Below are positions 6,539-8,951 of a stretch of DNA of 8,951 bases, piece by piece; the stretch's first letter is position 1, and the number at the start of each line of letters is the position of its first letter. The position numbers were made by a program, and so were the translations under genes. The notes beneath the pieces are model-generated. The model searched no databases, was not told the DNA's origin, and worked only from the letters and a program-made list of their open reading frames with translations. The stretch is from DIGJ01 sp031553075 (GTDB lineage: Bacteria; Bacillota; Clostridia; Lachnospirales; Lachnospiraceae): positions 1 to 8,951 of the forward strand of contig JAVBLX010000088.1 in assembly GCA_031553075.1 (NCBI GenBank). Direction: 5' to 3'.

Positions 6539-7786
6539 TTAATAATTGTCGTAATAAGCATCCTCATCTGCATAAACGGTAACAGTACAGGTTGCGGATT
6601 TATCACCACAGGTGAAGGTAATGGTTGCGGTTCCTTCGCCAACAGGAGTAAATTTCCAGTAGGAACCATCACCGTCATTTAAGCATTCTACTTTCAAAAT
6701 ACCTGAGTCACTAGAGGATATGTTTACTGTATCAGTGGTTTCCCATGGTTCTACATCATAATCCAATTCAAAGTACTCATCACCTACATAAGTAGCAGCC
6801 GATTCCTGAACATCAATGCTCTCTGCAGGAACACGTACTACAGTAACCTTAGCAATGCCAACTTCCTTAGAGCGTTTGGTATCGTAAATCTTAACGGTAG
6901 CGGTACCTTCTGCTTTTCCGGTCATATAATAACCATCAGATGTTTTTTCGATTGCAAGAACATCAGAGCCTGACTGAACTTCAAAAGTAAAGTCACTGGC
7001 ATCCGCGGCATTTGTAACCAGAGTATTGAAGCAGTATGAAGTTTGGTTAAGTCCGATTTCGGTGTTGACCGCCTTTGGCTCCACTACCACAAATTTAAAG
7101 GTGCCTACTTTGGTGGTCTTTTTATTATAAGTTTCTTTTACGGTAACAGTATAGGTGCCGGCGGCTTTGGCTGTATACTTTTTGGCCCATAGATAAGTAA
7201 CATCACGTCCAGTGAACCGCTCCAAATCTTTGGTTATTTTTTGTTCCGTAATTTTCAGGTTGGCACTGTCAGTTGTATAGGTGTACTTTGCATCTGGATT
7301 CCGATATATAATGGCAAGGCTTTCGTCATAACCGGTTTCGTAACCAAAGCTCATATTGGTTCCAACGCCGAAAACAAACTCAGAATTATAAGCAAGTCCA
7401 GCTTTTTTAACTGTGACCTTGCATGTACCAACTGTTGTAGTCTTGCCCTTAACGGTCTGCTTGCAGGTAATCTTAGCACTTCCTGCCTTAACTCCGGTTA
7501 AAGAGTTGCCGGTACTTGCAACCGATACGATTTTAGAGTTACTGGAAGAGAAGGTATATTTTGCACCTTTCACTTTGTTTGAAACGGAAAGAGTAAAGGG
7601 GCCAACCTGGTTATATTCAGAGGTTGACCAGACTGTTTTGGCAGTTATCTTTCCAATTGGAATGGTCAGAGATTTTTCGATAGAAGGCTTGCTTGCAGCT
7701 TCTGCACTCTTTCCCATAAAACCACCGGGTAAAACAAGTGTGGTAATTAATAAGAGACATAATAAAACACGTAATTTAATTTTCAT
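6539..7786 (-). CDS. Secreted Ig-like (BIG2-type) repeat protein
   Basis: A 415-residue exported protein of unknown specific function. Residues 1-30 form a signal peptide: KIKLR, a hydrophobic core (about 7-19) and an AEA cleavage site before Ala31. The mature part looks like about four beta-rich Ig-like modules, at roughly 36-128, 131-237, 241-317 and 321-405. The first, third and fourth show bacterial Ig-like signatures such as SSNSKIVSV...GVKAGSAKITC, TGKAEGTATVKI and PVGEGTATITF; the second is the most divergent. Cysteine pairs 108/122 and 393/400 might form disulfides. The C-terminus is short, acidic and Tyr-rich (DEDAYYDNY). There is no lipobox, LPXTG motif or C-terminal membrane segment, so it is probably released or held non-covalently. 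A GGGGA site lies 8 bases before the ATG. The gene is transcribed alone. Such modules often mediate surface binding; no ligand can be inferred. Confidence 0.8.
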   Translation of the reverse strand: MKIKLRVLLCLLLITTLVLPGGFMGKSAEAASKPSIEKSLTIPIGKITAKTVWSTSEYNQVGPFTLSVSNKVKGAKYTFSSSNSKIVSVASTGNSLTGVKAGSAKITCKQTVKGKTTTVGTCKVTVKKAGLAYNSEFVFGVGTNMSFGYETGYDESLAIIYRNPDAKYTYTTDSANLKITEQKITKDLERFTGRDVTYLWAKKYTAKAAGTYTVTVKETYNKKTTKVGTFKFVVVEPKAVNTEIGLNQTSYCFNTLVTNAADASDFTFEVQSGSDVLAIEKTSDGYYMTGKAEGTATVKIYDTKRSKEVGIAKVTVVRVPAESIDVQESAATYVGDEYFELDYDVEPWETTDTVNISSSDSGILKVECLNDGDGSYWKFTPVGEGTATITFTCGDKSATCTVTVYADEDAYYDNY

Positions 7787-7816
7787 AGGTACATTCCCCT
7801 TTTTAGTTTTGATAGT

Positions 7817-7844
7817 ATTATATCTTTTTTTTTAGAAATGTCAA
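7817..7844 (-). promoter_or_regulatory. Consensus sigma-A promoter of the Ig-like protein gene
   Basis: On the minus strand, TTGACA (7844-7839) and TATAAT (7822-7817) are both perfect consensus hexamers, 16 bases apart with an A-run in the spacer. Transcription would begin near 7810, leaving a short leader of about 24 bases that contains the GGGGA ribosome binding site. This predicts strong, largely constitutive expression. Confidence 0.85.
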
Positions 7845-8083
7845 ACGAATGATTTCACAAAAAGTAAAGTTTATTTTTGGACATAATTACTAAAATAGAT
7901 ACTCTTGCATAATATATATTGTAAAGAACAGTGATAAATGTTGAAAAGAAATATAAGAAAGGAAAATGCAAACAAAAATTATTTGATTTCCATGTTTGCG
8001 CCTCAAATGAAAATATATTCATTTTCGCACGGGGTCGGGTACAAGATATGGCAACTTACTTGATTTATACAAGAGAGGAGCGA
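7845..8083 (+). other. AT-rich intergenic/leader region before the DUF3298 gene
   Basis: This ~240-base stretch upstream of the DUF3298 gene holds no convincing gene and no well-spaced rightward promoter that I could find; TGGACA (7878-7883) resembles a -35 box but lacks a -10 at the right distance. Two inverted repeats are visible: GCAAACA (7968-7974) with TGTTTGC (7993-7999), and GAAAAT (8009-8014) with ATTTTC (8021-8026). Both are AT-rich and could form weak hairpins in a leader. The DUF3298 frame is open from a GTG at 7931, but the encoded segment has no ribosome site and is Lys-rich, unlike the downstream domain. Confidence 0.4.
8074..8080 (+). promoter_or_regulatory. Ribosome binding site favouring the 8084 start
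   Basis: AGAGGAG ends 3 bases before the ATG at 8084. The spacing is short but this is the only good Shine-Dalgarno match upstream of any in-frame start in this gene; the in-frame ATG at 8048 and GTG at 7931 have none as good. Confidence 0.5.
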
Positions 8084-8728
8084 ATGGAAAATGAGCTGTT
8101 ATATGGTGGTGTAGTGGTAGTAAGATATATGATTGCATACCCACAGTTTACCTCGCCCACTTATTTTCCATTTTTAGATCACATGAATCAGTATTACCAA
8201 GCAAAGGCACAGAGACTGGCGGATTATTGTCAGACCCGTTTCTTTTCGGATGCAGTGGCAAATTATGAAGAAGCCAAAGCCAATCAGTTTCCATTTCATG
8301 CTCATGATTTACAACAGAATTTTGTCATCACCATGAATATGAATTGTATTGTAAGCCTTTACCTGGATACTGGAACATACACAGGAGGAGCCAATGGAAC
8401 CACTTCACGGACATCGGATAACTGGGACGTTATAAATGAATGGGTTTTTTCTTTGGGTGAATTATTTCCGACGGACCGGTTTTATGAGTCTTATGTAAAG
8501 GAATTAATCATAGTTGAGATTGAACACCAGATGAAGAATGGAACGAGTATATATTTTGCGGATTACAAGGCTTTGGTAAATGAATATTTTGACCCACGTA
8601 ATTTTTATATGACACCGCTTAATCTGGTCGTATTTTTTGATGAAATGACGATTGCACCTCATTCCAGTGGAATTGTTACCTTTGAGCTGCCCTTTGTAGA
8701 AGGACCAATCAGACCAAAGAATTGTTAG
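8084..8728 (+). CDS. DUF3298 (RsiV-like) domain protein without export signal
   Basis: A 214-residue protein from the preferred start. The C-terminal half matches the DUF3298 family pattern: YTGGANG (99-105) followed by a WDV...FSLGELF segment, and near the end NLVVFFDEMTIAPHSSG (about 180-196) leading to FELPF. The N-terminal part (VVVRYMIAYPQF, then a long helix-like stretch) resembles the DUF4163 region that normally precedes it. This domain pair is known from extracytoplasmic parts of Bacillus proteins such as RsiV, the lysozyme-binding anti-sigma factor. Here no signal peptide or membrane segment is visible, even if the frame is extended to ATG 8048 or GTG 7931, and no sigma factor gene is adjacent. 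The protein is therefore predicted cytoplasmic, or exported by an unrecognised route. Function unknown; the family call is firmer than the start. Confidence 0.75.
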   Translation: MENELLYGGVVVVRYMIAYPQFTSPTYFPFLDHMNQYYQAKAQRLADYCQTRFFSDAVANYEEAKANQFPFHAHDLQQNFVITMNMNCIVSLYLDTGTYTGGANGTTSRTSDNWDVINEWVFSLGELFPTDRFYESYVKELIIVEIEHQMKNGTSIYFADYKALVNEYFDPRNFYMTPLNLVVFFDEMTIAPHSSGIVTFELPFVEGPIRPKNC

Positions 8729-8951
8729 GAACTTTGTGTTTGGTGGCTGAGAGGACGCTCTTGAGATATAGGCTGCGAACGCCGAAAGAGCGGGTGGATG
8801 AGTGCCTCCCCGGAACGGCTTCCTTGGAAAACGGCTCGCATGCGAAAGATTTCTGGCTAGCGTAGAAGCACCGAAAGAACTAAGACTTTAAAAATTTGCT
8901 AAGGGCACCCCCACAAAAACTATAACTCGCACTTTAGTACATTGGAATGTT
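8729..8951. other. Non-coding GC-richer tail with hairpin and degenerate repeats
   Basis: No supported gene lies here. Three degenerate copies of GGCT...CGAAAGA occur at 8771-8789, 8833-8849 and 8855-8878. A perfect 7-bp inverted repeat, CGCTCTT (8756-8762) and AAGAGCG (8786-8792), encloses a smaller GGC/GCC pair (8771-8773, 8781-8783), giving a plausible nested stem-loop. The stretch 8740-8880 is clearly richer in G and C than the genes beside it. No T-run follows the stem, so it is not a clear terminator for the DUF3298 gene. It may be part of an intergenic repeat or structured RNA that continues past the window edge. Confidence 0.4.

Noticed and set aside
7413..7835. Plus-strand 140-codon frame opposite the start of the Ig-like protein gene.
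   Set aside because: It is antisense to a gene with a clear signal peptide, ribosome site and promoter, and its hydrophobic runs are those expected from reversed beta-rich coding.
7938..8063. A 41-codon plus-strand frame in the leader of the DUF3298 gene.
   Set aside because: No ribosome binding site precedes the ATG, and the composition looks like translated AT-rich spacer.
7931..8083. N-terminal extension of the DUF3298 protein from the GTG at 7931 or the ATG at 8048.
   Set aside because: Neither start has a good Shine-Dalgarno match, the added residues do not form a signal peptide or recognisable domain, and the 8084 ATG lies just before the conserved part. ATG 8048 remains a possible alternative.
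8729..8890. A minus-strand frame stays open across most of the GC-richer tail.
   Set aside because: No start codon with a ribosome site, no recognisable protein family, and the stretch is dominated by hairpins and short repeats; openness is expected in GC-richer DNA.

Overview
The window looks like a chromosomal segment of a low-GC Gram-positive anaerobe in the Clostridia, most likely Lachnospiraceae or a close relative. This is an inference from three things: a class III (Firmicutes-type) fructose-1,6-bisphosphatase, AT-rich intergenic DNA with near-consensus sigma-A promoters and strong Shine-Dalgarno sites, and Ig-like and DUF3298 proteins of a kind common in gut Clostridia. No rRNA, tRNA, CRISPR array, transposase or phage gene is visible.

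Layout. Positions 1-115 hold a long imperfect palindrome with perfect 11-bp ends, probably a repetitive hairpin element. It lies just beyond the 3' end of fbp (150-2123, minus strand). A divergent regulatory region (2124-2489) separates fbp from a rightward operon, malQ (start re-assigned to 2490, ends 3995) and glgP (4027-6360). The region holds a candidate fbp promoter, a tandem ~20-bp AG-rich repeat, a strong malQ promoter and a possible operator in the early malQ leader. A strong bidirectional terminator (6455-6512) separates glgP from a leftward gene for a secreted Ig-like-fold protein (6539-7786), which has a promoter with two perfect consensus hexamers. A divergently placed rightward gene encodes a DUF3298-family protein (best start 8084, end 8728). 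The last ~220 bases are non-coding, GC-richer and carry three degenerate copies of a GGCT...CGAAAGA motif.

How the genes fit together. MalQ and GlgP form a compact glycogen/maltodextrin breakdown pair: MalQ disproportionates short alpha-1,4-glucans and GlgP phosphorolyses the chains to glucose-1-phosphate. Fbp makes fructose-6-phosphate in gluconeogenesis, so the divergent pair joins storage-glucan breakdown and hexose synthesis around one control region. The two genes on the right look unrelated to sugar metabolism; one is clearly exported, the other lacks any export signal.

I do not see a clear new multi-gene system. The most interesting parts are non-coding: the 1-115 palindrome, the fbp-malQ intergenic region with its long structured leader, and the repeat-bearing tail at 8739-8951.
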